From positions 1-64,000 of the forward strand of contig VGDH01000001.1 in assembly GCA_016869835.1 (NCBI GenBank): a stretch of 64,000 nt of DNA, in the 5' to 3' direction. The notes beneath the pieces are model-generated. The model did no database searches, was not told where the DNA came from, and saw only the letters and a list, made by a program, of their open reading frames with translations. Positions 30,702-41,942 of this stretch are shown here, in pieces; positions within the stretch are counted from its first letter, which is position 1; every line of letters begins with the position of its first letter. The translations under genes and the position numbers were made by a program. The DNA is from Alphaproteobacteria bacterium. GTDB taxonomy: Bacteria; Pseudomonadota; Alphaproteobacteria; Rhodobacterales; Rhodobacteraceae.

Positions 30702-32300
30702 ATGACAAATGGACGTGTGAACCCCAAAGCGACGCTTGAGGTGCAAGGCATCACGGGATTGGGCAACGTCTATTACAACTACATCGAGCCAGCCCTGGTC
30801 GAGGCCGCCGTGCAGCGCGGCGAAGGGCGTCTGGGCAAGGGCGGTGCCTTCCTGTGCACCACCGGCCAATTCACCGGACGCTCACCCAAAGACAAATTCG
30901 TTGTCCGCACCCCATCGGTGGAGAACACCATCTGGTGGGAAAACAATGCACCGATGGCACCCGATGCCTTTGATCGCCTTCATTCCGACATGCTGGCCCA
31001 CATGAAGGGCCGCGACTATTTCGTTCAGGATCTTTTTGGCGGCGCTGACCCGGCGCACCGGCTGGATGTGCGGGTGGTGACCGAACTGGCTTGGCATGGC
31101 CTGTTCATCCGCCACATGCTGCGCCGCCCCGAACTGGCCGAGTTGGACAGCTTTAGCCCGGACTGGACGATCATCAACTGCCCGTCCTTCAAGACCGATC
31201 CGGCCCGCCACGGCTGCCGCACCGAAACCGTCATCGCGCTGAACTTTGACAAGAAGCTGATCCTGATCGGCAACACCGCCTATGCGGGCGAGAACAAGAA
31301 GTCGGTGTTCACGCTCTTGAACTACCTTCTGCCGGAAAAGGGCGTGATGCCGATGCACTGCTCGGCCAACCACGCACCGGGCAAGATGGATGAGACCGCC
31401 GTGTTCTTCGGCCTGTCCGGTACCGGCAAGACTACCCTCTCGGCTGCCCCTGACCGCACGCTGATTGGCGACGATGAACATGGCTGGTCCGACAATGGCA
31501 CCTTCAATTTTGAAGGCGGCTGCTATGCCAAAACCATCAACCTGTCGGCCGAGGCGGAGCCCGAAATCTATGCCACGACGCATAAATTCGCGACCGTGGT
31601 CGAGAACATGGTCTATGATCCGGAAACCCTTGAACTGGACTTCGCCGACAAGTCTCTGACCGAAAACACCCGCTGTGCCTATCCGCTGGACTATATCTCC
31701 AACGCGTCTAGCACTGGGCTGGGTGGCCAGCCGAAGAATGTGATCATGCTGACCTGCGACGCCTATGGCGTCTTGCCCCCCATCGCACGGCTGACGCCTG
31801 CACAGGCGATGTACCACTTCCTGTCGGGCTTTACCTCAAAAACTCCTGGCACCGAGCGTGGCGTCGTGGAACCCACCCCCACCTTCTCGACCTGCTTCGG
31901 CGCACCCTTCATGCCGCGCCGGCCTGAGGTCTACGGCAAACTGTTGCAGGAAAAGATCGCCAAGACCGGCGCGACCTGCTGGCTGGTGAACACCGGCTGG
32001 TCGGGCGGGGCCTTTGGCACCGGGCGCCGCATGCCGATCAAGGCAACGCGGGCGCTACTTTCGGCAGCGCTGAACGGTTCGCTCAACAAGGTGAAGTTCC
32101 GCAAAGACCCCAACTTTGGCTTTGACGTCCCGGTCGAAGTGCCTGGCGTTGATGCGATGCTTCTGGACCCCAAGGCAACCTGGGCCGACAAGGCCGCCTA
32201 TGACGCGCAGGCCGCCAAACTGGTCAAGATGTTCTCGGACAACTTCGGCCAGTATCTGGCCCATGTCGATACCGACGTGAAGGCCGCCGCCATCGGCTAA
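30702..32300 (+). CDS. pckA: Phosphoenolpyruvate carboxykinase (ATP)
   Basis: [39 protein letters not shown]. Confidence 0.97.
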   Translation: MTNGRVNPKATLEVQGITGLGNVYYNYIEPALVEAAVQRGEGRLGKGGAFLCTTGQFTGRSPKDKFVVRTPSVENTIWWENNAPMAPDAFDRLHSDMLAHMKGRDYFVQDLFGGADPAHRLDVRVVTELAWHGLFIRHMLRRPELAELDSFSPDWTIINCPSFKTDPARHGCRTETVIALNFDKKLILIGNTAYAGENKKSVFTLLNYLLPEKGVMPMHCSANHAPGKMDETAVFFGLSGTGKTTLSAAPDRTLIGDDEHGWSDNGTFNFEGGCYAKTINLSAEAEPEIYATTHKFATVVENMVYDPETLELDFADKSLTENTRCAYPLDYISNASSTGLGGQPKNVIMLTCDAYGVLPPIARLTPAQAMYHFLSGFTSKTPGTERGVVEPTPTFSTCFGAPFMPRRPEVYGKLLQEKIAKTGATCWLVNTGWSGGAFGTGRRMPIKATRALLSAALNGSLNKVKFRKDPNFGFDVPVEVPGVDAMLLDPKATWADKAAYDAQAAKLVKMFSDNFGQYLAHVDTDVKAAAIG

Positions 32301-32305
32301 GATCA

Positions 32306-32370
32306 CTCGTCGAGCATGTCACGCACTCCTCGTGGCGCAATCCCGACGAGTGCACGAAGTGCTCGAGGAG
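32306..32370 (+). repeat. Palindromic REP-like element copy B
   Basis: CCGACGAG-TGCAC-GAA-GTGCT-CGAGGAG with diverged left arm CTCGTCGAGCATGTCACGCACTCCTCGTGG. Confidence 0.6.
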
Positions 32371-32385
32371 GATAAGGACATGAAG

Positions 32386-32408
32386 GCCCCCCTCGCCGGG
32401 GGCTTTTT
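32386..32408 (+). terminator. Intrinsic terminator after pckA
   Basis: GCCCCC-CTCGCC-GGGGGC-TTTTT. Confidence 0.85.
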
Positions 32409-33199
32409 CACAGCATCAGCGCCCGCCAAACCAGATTGGCCCCGGTCAGCACCAAGAGTGCCTGGGTCCAGCGGCGAAACCGCACCTGATCCAGCCGGTC
32501 CTGCACTCTCAACCCAATCACCTGCCCCAAGACGGCAGGCACCACCATTGCTGCCGAAAACCACAGGTTCGGTCCCGCCATGACGCCGGTTTGCAGATGT
32601 GCCCCCAGCAAGACCACAGCGCCCAAGAGGAACACCACCCCCTGCACCCGCACGGTTTCAAGCTTTTCCGCACCGATCGACAGCAGATACACGATCAAGG
32701 GCGGCCCCCAGACCCCCGAGATCCCGCCATATAGCCCGCCGATCACACCCATCACCCATTCAGCACGCTCGCGATGCTCCAACCGCAACGCAAGCTTGCG
32801 GCCAGTCAACTGTGCCAGCGCAAAAAGCGTGATCGGCACGCCGAGAAGGAAGAGGAAGGCAGCCTGTGGGATGACCTCGACGAATTGTGCCGAGATCACG
32901 ATGAAAACCAGCGTTGCAATCAGGAAACGCCGGTATTTCACAGCGCTTTCCCATGCCGCCCTTGGCCCCTGCCGGAAGGCCTGGCTGATATTGGTCACCA
33001 CCGTCGGCAGGATAAGCCCTGCCAAAGCCTGTTCAGGCGGAAGAAAACTGGAAAAGGCCGAGATCATGATCAGCGGCATGGCAAAGCCCACCGCGCCTTT
33101 GACAAAGCCTGCAAACAGCGTCACCACCACCGCCACCCAGAAGGCAGGCGTTCCACCAAGGCCGATCAGATGGTCCAAGCTGCTCTCCTGTTTTGCCAA
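32408..33199 (-). CDS. TauE/SafE (TSUP) family membrane transporter
   Basis: GFVKGAVGFAMPLIMISAFSSFLPPEQALAGLILPTVVTN. Confidence 0.85.
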   Translation of the reverse strand: MAKQESSLDHLIGLGGTPAFWVAVVVTLFAGFVKGAVGFAMPLIMISAFSSFLPPEQALAGLILPTVVTNISQAFRQGPRAAWESAVKYRRFLIATLVFIVISAQFVEVIPQAAFLFLLGVPITLFALAQLTGRKLALRLEHRERAEWVMGVIGGLYGGISGVWGPPLIVYLLSIGAEKLETVRVQGVVFLLGAVVLLGAHLQTGVMAGPNLWFSAAMVVPAVLGQVIGLRVQDRLDQVRFRRWTQALLVLTGANLVWRALML

Positions 33200-33343
33200 G
33201 CAATAACGCCGGGTTGGGCTCTCTGCATCTCGAAAATCGCTGCGACATATTTCGCAAACTCATACCCCCCTTGACGAAAGGATGTTGCGCTGCAGATGCA
33301 AAGGTTCTAACCCTTTCGCAACCGCAGAATCTGAAGGTATGCC

Positions 33344-35002
33344 ATGGCCCTTGATGCCCGCACCCCCGCCCTTCTGGACGATGTCCTGTCCCTGACCGCA
33401 GCCGCACTTCCCGAAGTCGAGGCGATCTTCATCGATGCCCGCGAAAAGCTTCGGGGGCTTGTGACCATCGGTGGCAAGATTTCGGGCGCGGCTTTGGAAG
33501 AGCATCAATTTGCCGCCCATGCGCTTTCGTGGCTGGCCACCTATACCGAGGCGCTGCGCCAGACACAGGCTTGGGGGCTTCGGCTGCAGGCACAAGGCAG
33601 CTTTGGCCAGATGGAAGCGCTGATCGTGCAGATCGGCTTTGGCGAGTATCTGGCCCAGATCCGTGGCGGCATCCCGATGAGCCAGGGCGAAATGGCCCGC
33701 CTTTCCGATCTGGGCGTCACCCTGCCGCCCCCTTGCGACGCTGCGGCCCGCTTGATGGCGCTGGGCAACACCCACGCGGCACGCGCCGAGTTGGTGGCGC
33801 TTATGCGCGACAATGCCGGCCGCGCCACCTTTGGTGCCTCGGGGCTGGACGAGGAACTGGAAATGATCCGCGACCAGTTCCGCCGCTATGCGGAAGAAAA
33901 GGTCATCCCCTATGCCCATGAGTGGCACCTGAACGATGAGTTGATCCCGATGGGGATCATCAAAGAGTTGGCGGAAATGGGCGTGTTCGGCCTGACCATT
34001 CCGGAAGAGTTCGGCGGCTTTGGCCTGTCCAAGGCGTCGATGGTCGTCGTCTCGGAAGAACTCTCGCGCGGCTATATTGGCGTGGGGTCGCTGGCGACCC
34101 GCTCGGAAATCGCCGCCGAGCTGATCCTGTGCGGCGGCACGGCAGAGCAGAAGGCCAAATGGCTGCCGCGCCTGGCATCGGGCGAGACCCTGCCCACCGC
34201 CGTTTTCACCGAACCAAACACCGGGTCTGACCTTGGCAGCCTTCGCACCCGCGCCGTCCGCGCCGCCGACGGCTGGGAAGTCACCGGCAACAAGACCTGG
34301 ATCACCCACGCCGCCCGCACCCATGTGATGACGCTTCTGGCGCGCACCGACCCCGAGACCACCGATTACCGGGGCCTTTCCATGTTCCTCGCCGAGAAGA
34401 CCCCCGGCACGGACGAGGCCCCCTTCCCCACCCCCGGCATGACCGGCGGCGAGATTGAAGTGCTGGGCTATCGCGGCATGAAGGAATACGAACTGGCCTT
34501 CGACGGCTTCAAGGTCGCCGCTGAAAATCTTCTGGGCGGGGTCGAAGGCCAGGGGTTCAAGCAATTGATGGAAACCTTCGAATCCGCCCGCATCCAGACC
34601 GGTGCCCGCGCCATTGGCGTGGCACAGTCAGCGCTTGAGATCGGCATGAAATATGCCGAGGATCGCAAGCAGTTCGGCAAGTCGTTGATCGAATTTCCGC
34701 GCATCGTGTCGAAGCTTGCCATGATGGCGGTTGAGATCATGATGGCCCGTCAGCTCACCTATTTCAGCGCCTGGCAGAAAGACAATGACAAGCGCTGCGA
34801 TCTTGAGGCCGGCATGGCCAAGCTTCTGGGCGCCCGCGTGGCGTGGTCCAGCGCCGACAATGCGCTGCAGATTCATGGCGGCAACGGCTTTGCCTTGGAA
34901 TACCAGATCAGCCGTATCCTGTGCGATGCACGCATCCTGAATATCTTTGAAGGCGCTGCCGAAATTCAGGCCCAGGTCATCGCTCGGCGTTTGCTCGACT
35001 AA
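33344..35002 (+). CDS. Acyl-CoA dehydrogenase
   Basis: FTEPNTGSDLGSLRTRAVR; YAEDRKQFGKSLIEFP; QIHGGNGFALEYQISRILCDARILNIFEGAAEIQ. Confidence 0.92.
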   Translation: MALDARTPALLDDVLSLTAAALPEVEAIFIDAREKLRGLVTIGGKISGAALEEHQFAAHALSWLATYTEALRQTQAWGLRLQAQGSFGQMEALIVQIGFGEYLAQIRGGIPMSQGEMARLSDLGVTLPPPCDAAARLMALGNTHAARAELVALMRDNAGRATFGASGLDEELEMIRDQFRRYAEEKVIPYAHEWHLNDELIPMGIIKELAEMGVFGLTIPEEFGGFGLSKASMVVVSEELSRGYIGVGSLATRSEIAAELILCGGTAEQKAKWLPRLASGETLPTAVFTEPNTGSDLGSLRTRAVRAADGWEVTGNKTWITHAARTHVMTLLARTDPETTDYRGLSMFLAEKTPGTDEAPFPTPGMTGGEIEVLGYRGMKEYELAFDGFKVAAENLLGGVEGQGFKQLMETFESARIQTGARAIGVAQSALEIGMKYAEDRKQFGKSLIEFPRIVSKLAMMAVEIMMARQLTYFSAWQKDNDKRCDLEAGMAKLLGARVAWSSADNALQIHGGNGFALEYQISRILCDARILNIFEGAAEIQAQVIARRLLD

Positions 35003-35023
35003 AACTGTTTTGGCGTGAAATCG

Positions 35024-35060
35024 GGGGCTCGGACGCCTAAATCGGCGTCTCAGCCCCTTT
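35024..35060 (+). terminator. Hairpin terminator after acyl-CoA dehydrogenase gene
   Basis: GGGGCTcgGACGCC-TAAATC-GGCGTCtcAGCCCC-TTT. Confidence 0.75.
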
Positions 35061-35077
35061 GCATTTGGAACCCACAT

Positions 35078-36085
35078 ATGACCGAAACCGTTTTGTTGAC
35101 CGGAATTTCCGGTTTCATCGCCAAACATGTGGCCGCAAAACTCTTGACGGCAGGGCACGAGGTGCGCGGATCGCTTCGGCGGATGGACCGCGCCGATGAG
35201 GTGCGCGCCGCGCTGCAGCCGGTGGTCGGGACCGAGGCGCTGGAGAGGCTGTCCTTCGTGGCGCTGGATCTGGAAGACGAGGCGGGGTGGCCCGAGGCAA
35301 TGGCAGGCATTACGGCCTTGATCCACACCGCTTCGCCCTTTCCAGTTGCCCAACCGAAAGACCCACAGGTGTTGATCCGCCCGGCGGTGGAAGGCACGCT
35401 GCGAGCGCTGCGCGCGGCAAGGGCGGCCGGGGTGGCGCGCGTTGTGCTGACCTCATCCACCGTGGCGGTTACCGATACGTCCAGAACAGGGATGCAGGAT
35501 GAAACCTGCTGGTGCGACCCGAAGGCGCCAGACACCTCGGCCTATGGCCAGTCAAAGACTTTGGCCGAACAGGCGGCTTGGGCCTTTGCCTCTGACAACG
35601 GCTTGCAACTGACCACCATAAACCCGGGTTTTGTCATGGGCCCGCCGCTGGACCGGCATTACGGCAGTTCGATCAGGGTGATCGCCCGCATCCTGCGTGG
35701 CAAGGACCCGATGGTGCCAATGCTGGATTTCCCGGTTGTCGATGTGCGCGATGTCGCCGAAATGCATCTGCGCGCACTTGAACGCCCTGAGGTGGCAGGT
35801 ATGAGAATACTGGCAGTTGCAGGCAATATGACCATGCCCGCCATGGCGGCCGAGCTGAAACGCGCCTACCCCAGCCGCCGCATCACCACCCGCGTTGCAC
35901 CCATGCCCGTGCTCCACCTTCTCGCGCTCTTTGATCCGCAGATAAAGGCAATCCTGCCCGCTGTCGGCAGGTCGCATCCCATATCGAATGCCCGCGCGCG
36001 GGAGGTTCTGGCGATGCGCTTCATCTCTCCAGAAGGGGCCTTGCGCACCAGTGCCGATTGGCTTTTGCAAAACGGCGGGCTTTAG
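35078..36085 (+). CDS. NAD-dependent epimerase/dehydratase (dihydroflavonol reductase-like)
   Basis: VLLTGISGFIAKHVAAKLLTAGHEVRGSLR; ends with TAG. Confidence 0.85.
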   Translation: MTETVLLTGISGFIAKHVAAKLLTAGHEVRGSLRRMDRADEVRAALQPVVGTEALERLSFVALDLEDEAGWPEAMAGITALIHTASPFPVAQPKDPQVLIRPAVEGTLRALRAARAAGVARVVLTSSTVAVTDTSRTGMQDETCWCDPKAPDTSAYGQSKTLAEQAAWAFASDNGLQLTTINPGFVMGPPLDRHYGSSIRVIARILRGKDPMVPMLDFPVVDVRDVAEMHLRALERPEVAGMRILAVAGNMTMPAMAAELKRAYPSRRITTRVAPMPVLHLLALFDPQIKAILPAVGRSHPISNARAREVLAMRFISPEGALRTSADWLLQNGGL

Positions 36086-37299
36086 GCCCCGCCGCGCGAA
36101 GGCCGCAAGGTGCCAAGCCGCGGATGCAGATTGCGCGCCAGCCACCATGACAGGGCAAAGGCCGCGCCACTGGCGGCGAAAATCCCCGAAAGCGGAAACA
36201 CCAACAGCACCAGATAGGCCGCACCCGGCGTCAGGATCCCCGAGACGTCGCGGAAACTCGAATAGACCGCCGCCATCTCGGCGCGCTCAGATGGCTTGAC
36301 CGACATCAGGAACGGCAAGCCACCCACCACGTCCAGCATCACAAGGCCAAAGGACGCAAGGAACAAAAGGCCCAACGCCACCCAAGGCATCGGCGAAACC
36401 AGCGTTGCGGCGATGAAAAGACCGGCACAATAGGCCATGCTCCACAACAGGCTCCGCCGCACCGTGAACCGCCGCACAATCCCCGCCATCATGGGTGACA
36501 GCAAAAGCGTGGCATTGCTGATCGACAGCATGACACCACCCAGCTTGTCGCCCAGACCGCTCTCGATGCAAAAGACCGGCACATAGACCACATAAACCCA
36601 CCAGCCGCAGCTGCGGAACACGGCAAACAGCCAGCCGGTGATCAGGCGCGGTTGGCGGAAGAACCGTCCAAGATAGGCCAAGGGGTTGACTGCGGGCCCC
36701 TTGGCGCGGGTGATCTGCTTGCCATTGCCCAGCCGCAGATACCAGAACACCGCGAGCAAAAGCACCGCAAAGCCACCTGCCACCAGAAAGGGCAAAGGAT
36801 CCCAGATGCTGCGCAGCCAGACCCCGGTCAGCGGTCCCACAGCCCAGGGAATAGCCGCGTAAATCATCTGCTGGCCTTGGGTCTTTCCCAGATCCGCTCG
36901 TGAGACATAATCCAGCACATAGGCGTTCAGGCAGACAAATGTCGTCACCGTCGCCATGGCAGAAATCAGAATGGCCGCCTGAACCGAGGCCGGGGTGCCC
37001 ATGACAAAAAGCGCCATTGCAACCACGTAAAGCCCGCAGCCCGCCGAATAGACCCAACGGCGCGGAAAGATCTGCGTCAGACGCGGCACCAGAAGACCCC
37101 AGAACAGCGTGATCACCCCTGCGATCAGATAGACCGTCGAAAGGTTGCTGGCCGAACCAAAGGCATCATAGACCGCAATCGGCACGGTCGAGATCAAGGT
37201 TCCGCGCACGGCAGCCTCGATCCCTGACAAAAGGGCAAAATCAGTGATCTTAGGCGCACCCGAATAGCGCAGGTGCAAGGGGATGTAACGCAAGGCCAT
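36082..37299 (-). CDS. MFS transporter
   Basis: Multi-spanning hydrophobic protein, about 12 TM segments, MFS-like. Confidence 0.8.
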   Translation of the reverse strand: MALRYIPLHLRYSGAPKITDFALLSGIEAAVRGTLISTVPIAVYDAFGSASNLSTVYLIAGVITLFWGLLVPRLTQIFPRRWVYSAGCGLYVVAMALFVMGTPASVQAAILISAMATVTTFVCLNAYVLDYVSRADLGKTQGQQMIYAAIPWAVGPLTGVWLRSIWDPLPFLVAGGFAVLLLAVFWYLRLGNGKQITRAKGPAVNPLAYLGRFFRQPRLITGWLFAVFRSCGWWVYVVYVPVFCIESGLGDKLGGVMLSISNATLLLSPMMAGIVRRFTVRRSLLWSMAYCAGLFIAATLVSPMPWVALGLLFLASFGLVMLDVVGGLPFLMSVKPSERAEMAAVYSSFRDVSGILTPGAAYLVLLVFPLSGIFAASGAAFALSWWLARNLHPRLGTLRPSRGGA

Positions 37300-37347
37300 G
37301 TTTTGACCTTAACCCGTTCTGCAATCAGGGCCGAGTCTGTCTGCGAC

Positions 37348-38067
37348 CTAGAAGGTCGCCAACAGCTCCAACAGCCGTTGCCGGGCTGCAGGCAAAGGTC
37401 GGCCCTGCAAGACCGGCGCAAGGCCACGATCCAGGAAATGCCCGGTCACCGCAAAGCCCTGTGCCAGCTCTGCCGCGCTTGCCTGCCCCTGCCCCAACAA
37501 GACCGCTGGCAATGGCAAAAGCCGCACCGCCCAGTCGCCCGCTCCTGCGGCACTCACCGCGCGCCCGGTTTTCGGGCTGACATAGACAAGACCTTCGCGC
37601 GTGCCCGTCACCGCACAGCGTCCAAGGTCAAGGCCAAAACCCAACTCCTCCAGCAATAGCGCTTCCCAGCGCAGGTAATCCCCCGGCCAGTCCCTGCCAT
37701 TTTCGATTGCGGCCAGAAGGGCCATCGTGACGCGCCATAAGGCTGGACAGGGCTCTCGCTCTGGCAAGGCGACATGCAGCATGGCACAGATCGCGTTCAA
37801 GCCCGCCAGCGCCAACCGATCCCCCATCAACCCCGCGCGCGACTGCAGGGGTTCTACGGCAAAGACCCCCATATGCTCAGACAACCGGGCCGCCCATGAC
37901 ACAGCCACCTGACTGCCGGGCTGCAACACGGCGGCCATACGCCGCGACGCGCCCCCGCGCACCACGCCTGCATGGCGGCCATGCGCCGCCGTAAAGACCT
38001 CGATGATCGCCGCCGTCTCGCCATGCGCCCGCACGGCAATGATGCAGCCTTCGTCCCGCCAATCCAT
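37348..38067 (-). CDS. recO: DNA repair protein RecO
   Basis: MDWRDEGCIIAVRAHGETAAIIEVFTAAHGRHAGVVRGG; operon with era/rnc; ends with TAG. Confidence 0.88.
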   Translation of the reverse strand: MDWRDEGCIIAVRAHGETAAIIEVFTAAHGRHAGVVRGGASRRMAAVLQPGSQVAVSWAARLSEHMGVFAVEPLQSRAGLMGDRLALAGLNAICAMLHVALPEREPCPALWRVTMALLAAIENGRDWPGDYLRWEALLLEELGFGLDLGRCAVTGTREGLVYVSPKTGRAVSAAGAGDWAVRLLPLPAVLLGQGQASAAELAQGFAVTGHFLDRGLAPVLQGRPLPAARQRLLELLATF

Positions 38068-38106
38068 AAACCGACTATCAGGGTAGTGAAGGCGAAAAGA
38101 CAAGCC

Positions 38107-38445
38107 TCAGCCGTCGGTCAGCCCCTTGGCATCCAACAATCCCATGCCACCCGCATCCTCGACATCGATCAGCCAGAGGTCAGGATCGCGCCCCCGCTCA
38201 CGCGCAAGAATCGCATCCACCTCCCGCTCCGCGCCCTCGGCGAGCACGGCCCAAGGCCGCGCTCCGGTTTCAAAATCGAACCGCCGCGCCAAGGCCGTCG
38301 CGCGGCCTTCGGCCTGCACCAGCTTCACGACAACCGCACCCGCGGTCGGATCGCCCTTGGCCACGACATAGGCAGCCAACCCCGCCGCCCGTAACCGCGC
38401 CAGATAGGCCGCCACCCACACCCCGGTTGCCAGACGCAGGCTCAT
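38107..38445 (-). CDS. DUF1491-like protein
   Basis: MSLRLATGVWVAAYLARLRAAGLAAYVVAKGDPTAGAVVVKL; between era and recO. Confidence 0.75.
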   Translation of the reverse strand: MSLRLATGVWVAAYLARLRAAGLAAYVVAKGDPTAGAVVVKLVQAEGRATALARRFDFETGARPWAVLAEGAEREVDAILARERGRDPDLWLIDVEDAGGMGLLDAKGLTDG

Positions 38446-38448
38446 GGT

Positions 38449-38483
38449 TTCATCTTGGCCCAAATACCCCCGCCGGAGGCTCC
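38449..38483 (-). repeat. Dispersed element arm (TTCATCTTGGCCCAAATACCCCCGCCGGAGGCTCC)
   Basis: Near-identical to the inverted arm of the 56523-56607 element. Confidence 0.6.
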
Positions 38484-38547
38484 AGGATCGGCCACCAGCG
38501 CGCCCTTGGGCGGGTCGCCCGGAATTTGCGCAAATTCCGTCTCCGGA

Positions 38548-39465
38548 TCAGGCATCGCCATCCTTGAAATCCAACCCCATCTCGGAATAGCGCTCGGCCT
38601 CTTCCTGCCAGTTTTCCCGCACCTTCACCTGCAGGAACAGATGCACCTTGCGGTCGAGAAAGGCCGAGATTTCGGCCCGCGCCGCCGTGCCGATGGCCTT
38701 GATCGTCTCGCCGCCATGGCCCAGCACAATCCCCTTGTGCCCCTCGCGTGAGACATAGACCACCTGATCGATCCGGGTCGAACCGTCGGGCTTGTCCTCC
38801 CATTTCTCGGTTTCGACCGTCAGCTGATAGGGCAATTCCTCATGCAGCCGCAGCGTCAGCTTTTCGCGCGTCATTTCGGCGGCGATCATGCGCATCGGCA
38901 GGTCGGCGATCTGGTCCTCAGGGTAGAACCAGGGGCCCTCTGGCACCTCAGCCGCCAGCCATTGCCGCAGATCGTCCACGCCATGCCTGCGCTCGGCCGA
39001 GATCATGAAGGTCTTGGCAAAGGGGAACGCGTCGTTGACCTTCTGCGCCAACGCAAGCAGGACCTCGGCCTTCACCCGGTCGATCTTGTTGATGGCAAGC
39101 GCCACCGGCTTGCCGCGCGGCATCTCATCGCGCATCCGCTCAATGATCGCCTCGACACCTTCGGTCAATCCGCGATGCGCCTCGATCAGAAAAACAACAA
39201 TATCGGCGTCTGAGGCCCCACCCCATGCCGCCTTGACCATCGACCGATCCAGCCGCCGCCGCGGCCGGAAAATGCCAGGCGTGTCGACGAATACGATCTG
39301 CGACGACCCCTCGATGGCAATCCCCCGGATCCGCGCCCGCGTGGTCTGCACCTTATGGGTCACGATGGACACCTTGGCGCCCACCATCCGGTTCAAAAGC
39401 GTCGATTTTCCGGCGTTGGGTTCCCCGATCAGGGCCACAAATCCGGCGCGTGTCTTGTCAGTCAT
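38548..39465 (-). CDS. era: GTPase Era
   Basis: [36 protein letters not shown] domain. Confidence 0.96.
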   Translation of the reverse strand: MTDKTRAGFVALIGEPNAGKSTLLNRMVGAKVSIVTHKVQTTRARIRGIAIEGSSQIVFVDTPGIFRPRRRLDRSMVKAAWGGASDADIVVFLIEAHRGLTEGVEAIIERMRDEMPRGKPVALAINKIDRVKAEVLLALAQKVNDAFPFAKTFMISAERRHGVDDLRQWLAAEVPEGPWFYPEDQIADLPMRMIAAEMTREKLTLRLHEELPYQLTVETEKWEDKPDGSTRIDQVVYVSREGHKGIVLGHGGETIKAIGTAARAEISAFLDRKVHLFLQVKVRENWQEEAERYSEMGLDFKDGDA

Positions 39466-40147
39466 TCGATGTCTCCATCCGGGACAACAGCGCCCGGGCT
39501 GCGGCCTGTTCGGCCGCGCGTTTGGTGCCGGCGCTGGCGCGTTCGGCCTCGCCGTGGTCAAGCTGGACCTCGACGGTGAATTGCGGGGCGTGGTCGGGGC
39601 CGGTGCGGCCGAGTTCGGTATAGGTAGGGGGCTTCATGCCGCGGGCTTGCGCCCATTCCTGCAAGCTGGTTTTGGGATCGCGGGCATCAACCTCGACTGC
39701 GGTGATCCGCTGGCCCCAAAGTCGCAGCACGAGGGCCTTGGCAGCCTCGAAGCCTGCGTCGAGATAGACGGCTGCAATCACCGCCTCCAAGGCATCGCCC
39801 AGAAGCGCCTCCTTGCGCCGTCCGCCCGAAAGCATCTCGGACCGGCCCAACTTCAACACCTCGCCCAGACCGATCTGACGGGCAACCTCGGCGCAGGTCT
39901 CCTTGCGCACCAAGGCATTGAAGCGCGGGGCAAGTTGGCCCTCGGTTGCCGCGCCATCGGCCTGAAGCAGCGCCTCGGACATCACGAGCCCCAAAACCCG
40001 GTCGCCCAGAAACTCCAGCCGCTGGTTGTCGGGCCGGGTGGGCGACGAGATGGACGAATGGGTAACTGCGCGTGCAAGCAAGGCAGGCTGGCGAAACTGG
40101 TGCCCGATGCGGCCCTGAAAGGCCAGGAGATCTGCCGAAAGCCTCAT
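39458..40147 (-). CDS. rnc: Ribonuclease III
   Basis: [21 protein letters not shown]. Confidence 0.95.
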   Translation of the reverse strand: MRLSADLLAFQGRIGHQFRQPALLARAVTHSSISSPTRPDNQRLEFLGDRVLGLVMSEALLQADGAATEGQLAPRFNALVRKETCAEVARQIGLGEVLKLGRSEMLSGGRRKEALLGDALEAVIAAVYLDAGFEAAKALVLRLWGQRITAVEVDARDPKTSLQEWAQARGMKPPTYTELGRTGPDHAPQFTVEVQLDHGEAERASAGTKRAAEQAAARALLSRMETSND

Positions 40148-41160
40148 TCCAACGACCTCAAGACACGGTCTGCACGCCAATCCCAAACCGCCCAAAGCGA
40201 GGTACCCGCTGACGAGAACAGGATCCCCGTGGCCCGTCCTATCAGATTTTCTTGCGGCACAAAGCCCAAGCCTCCGGCCCCTTGGGCAAAGCGGCTGTCG
40301 GCCGAATTGTCGCGGTTGTCACCCATCAGGAACATCTGGCCATCGGGCACGGTGAAGGGGCCGATGTCATCTGCAAAGGCGCCGTCTTCGATATTGGCGA
40401 TCTGATAGCCTGCGCCTTCGGGCAGGGTTTCGATCCAAAGCTGCTTTTCGCAGATGCCGCCGACGCCCACCACCACGTTGAAGCAGCGCGGCAGGCTGCC
40501 CAAGGGTCCTTCGGGGCCATAAGGTTCACGCAACAGACCGGCCTCTTCCTGTGGCACGGTTGCCCCGTTCAAGACCAGAAGGCCACGCTGCACCGCGATC
40601 ACATCTCCCGGCAGGCCAATCAACCGGTGGACCTGCTCTTGCCCCGTAACCGGATGTCGGAACACAATCACATCACCGCGCTGCAACGCCTCGGGCTTGA
40701 GATGTCGTACGACCAGATAGTCCCCGACGGCCAAGGTCGGCTTCATGGCTTCGGATGGGACCCAATAGGGTGCCCAGAAAAAACGGCTGAAAGACAAGAA
40801 AGCAAGGATCACAAGACAAAGTGCGCCCGCCAGCTGCAACCCGGCATTGCCGTCATTGAACGGGCGCTCCGCGCGCAAAGCCAGAATGACGACCGATGCG
40901 ACCAGACCCAGAACCGGAACGATCAAGACCAGGGCCCATAGCCCGCTGTGACCGGCATCATGCAACCGGCGCACGGCGGTGGCGGCCCACCAGACCTGCA
41001 CAAGCCCGGCGAGGGGCACGACGAACCGACCATAATCAGGTGCGACGCGTTCGACGAGCACCGTGGCAGCAAGTGCTGCCAGCATGACAAGGAAAACCCG
41101 CAAGGCCTGCTTGCGGGTTGCCGTTCCGTGCAGATCGAAAAGCGCCGTCAGAAAGGGCAT
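40144..41160 (-). CDS. DUF805 domain fused to a signal peptidase I-like domain lacking the catalytic Ser and Lys
   Basis: N-terminal DUF805-like [25 protein letters not shown]26-like [33 protein letters not shown]. Confidence 0.85.
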   Translation of the reverse strand: MPFLTALFDLHGTATRKQALRVFLVMLAALAATVLVERVAPDYGRFVVPLAGLVQVWWAATAVRRLHDAGHSGLWALVLIVPVLGLVASVVILALRAERPFNDGNAGLQLAGALCLVILAFLSFSRFFWAPYWVPSEAMKPTLAVGDYLVVRHLKPEALQRGDVIVFRHPVTGQEQVHRLIGLPGDVIAVQRGLLVLNGATVPQEEAGLLREPYGPEGPLGSLPRCFNVVVGVGGICEKQLWIETLPEGAGYQIANIEDGAFADDIGPFTVPDGQMFLMGDNRDNSADSRFAQGAGGLGFVPQENLIGRATGILFSSAGTSLWAVWDWRADRVLRSLE

Positions 41161-41162
41161 GC

Positions 41163-41942
41163 CTATTCGATGGCCTCATAATAGCGGTCGCTGCGCCAGG
41201 TCCAGAAATAAAGCATCCGACTGCCTGCAGATGAGAACATCACCCGATCCGCCCGGCCGATCAGGAATTCCTCGGACACAAACCCGACACCGCCCGACGA
41301 TTGCGGATAACGGCTGTCGGTTGAATTGTCACGGTTATCGCCCATGAAGAAATAGTGCTTTTCCGGCACTGTATAGACATCGGTGTTATCGGGCAGGCCA
41401 GTGGAATCCCCGATGTTCAGAATGGTATGGGTCAGGCCGTTCGGCAGCGTCTCGCGAAAGCGCGGCTTTTCGCAGATTTCGCCCATAGAGGGGGCATTGG
41501 CGCATCCGGGGCGGTTGGCCATGGGCCCCTGGGGCTCAAAGACCTCTTCGAACACGCCGTTGGCCACCTGCGGTGCTGCCGCGCCGTTGATGTAAAGCAC
41601 GCCCTGCTTCATCTGGATCTGATCACCCGGCAGACCGATCAACCGCTTGATCATGTCGGACCCGTTCACCGGATGGCGGAATACCACCACATCGCCGCGC
41701 TCGGGGTCATTGCCCAGGATACGGCCCGAAATCGGGCAAATGCCAAAGGGACAGGAATAGCGCGAATAGCCATAGGCCATCTTGTTGACGAAGATGAAGT
41801 CGCCGATCAGCAGCGTGGACTTCATCGACTCCGAGGGAATCCAGAAGGGCTGAAAGAACAGTGTGCGGAAGGCCCCCGCGATCAACAGCGCCCAGACCAC
41901 AGTCTTGATGGTCTCGCCAATTCCGCCTTCGGATTTTGCCAT
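41163..41942 (-). CDS. lepB: Signal peptidase I
   Basis: [42 protein letters not shown]; ends with TAG. Confidence 0.95.
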   Translation of the reverse strand: MAKSEGGIGETIKTVVWALLIAGAFRTLFFQPFWIPSESMKSTLLIGDFIFVNKMAYGYSRYSCPFGICPISGRILGNDPERGDVVVFRHPVNGSDMIKRLIGLPGDQIQMKQGVLYINGAAAPQVANGVFEEVFEPQGPMANRPGCANAPSMGEICEKPRFRETLPNGLTHTILNIGDSTGLPDNTDVYTVPEKHYFFMGDNRDNSTDSRYPQSSGGVGFVSEEFLIGRADRVMFSSAGSRMLYFWTWRSDRYYEAIE

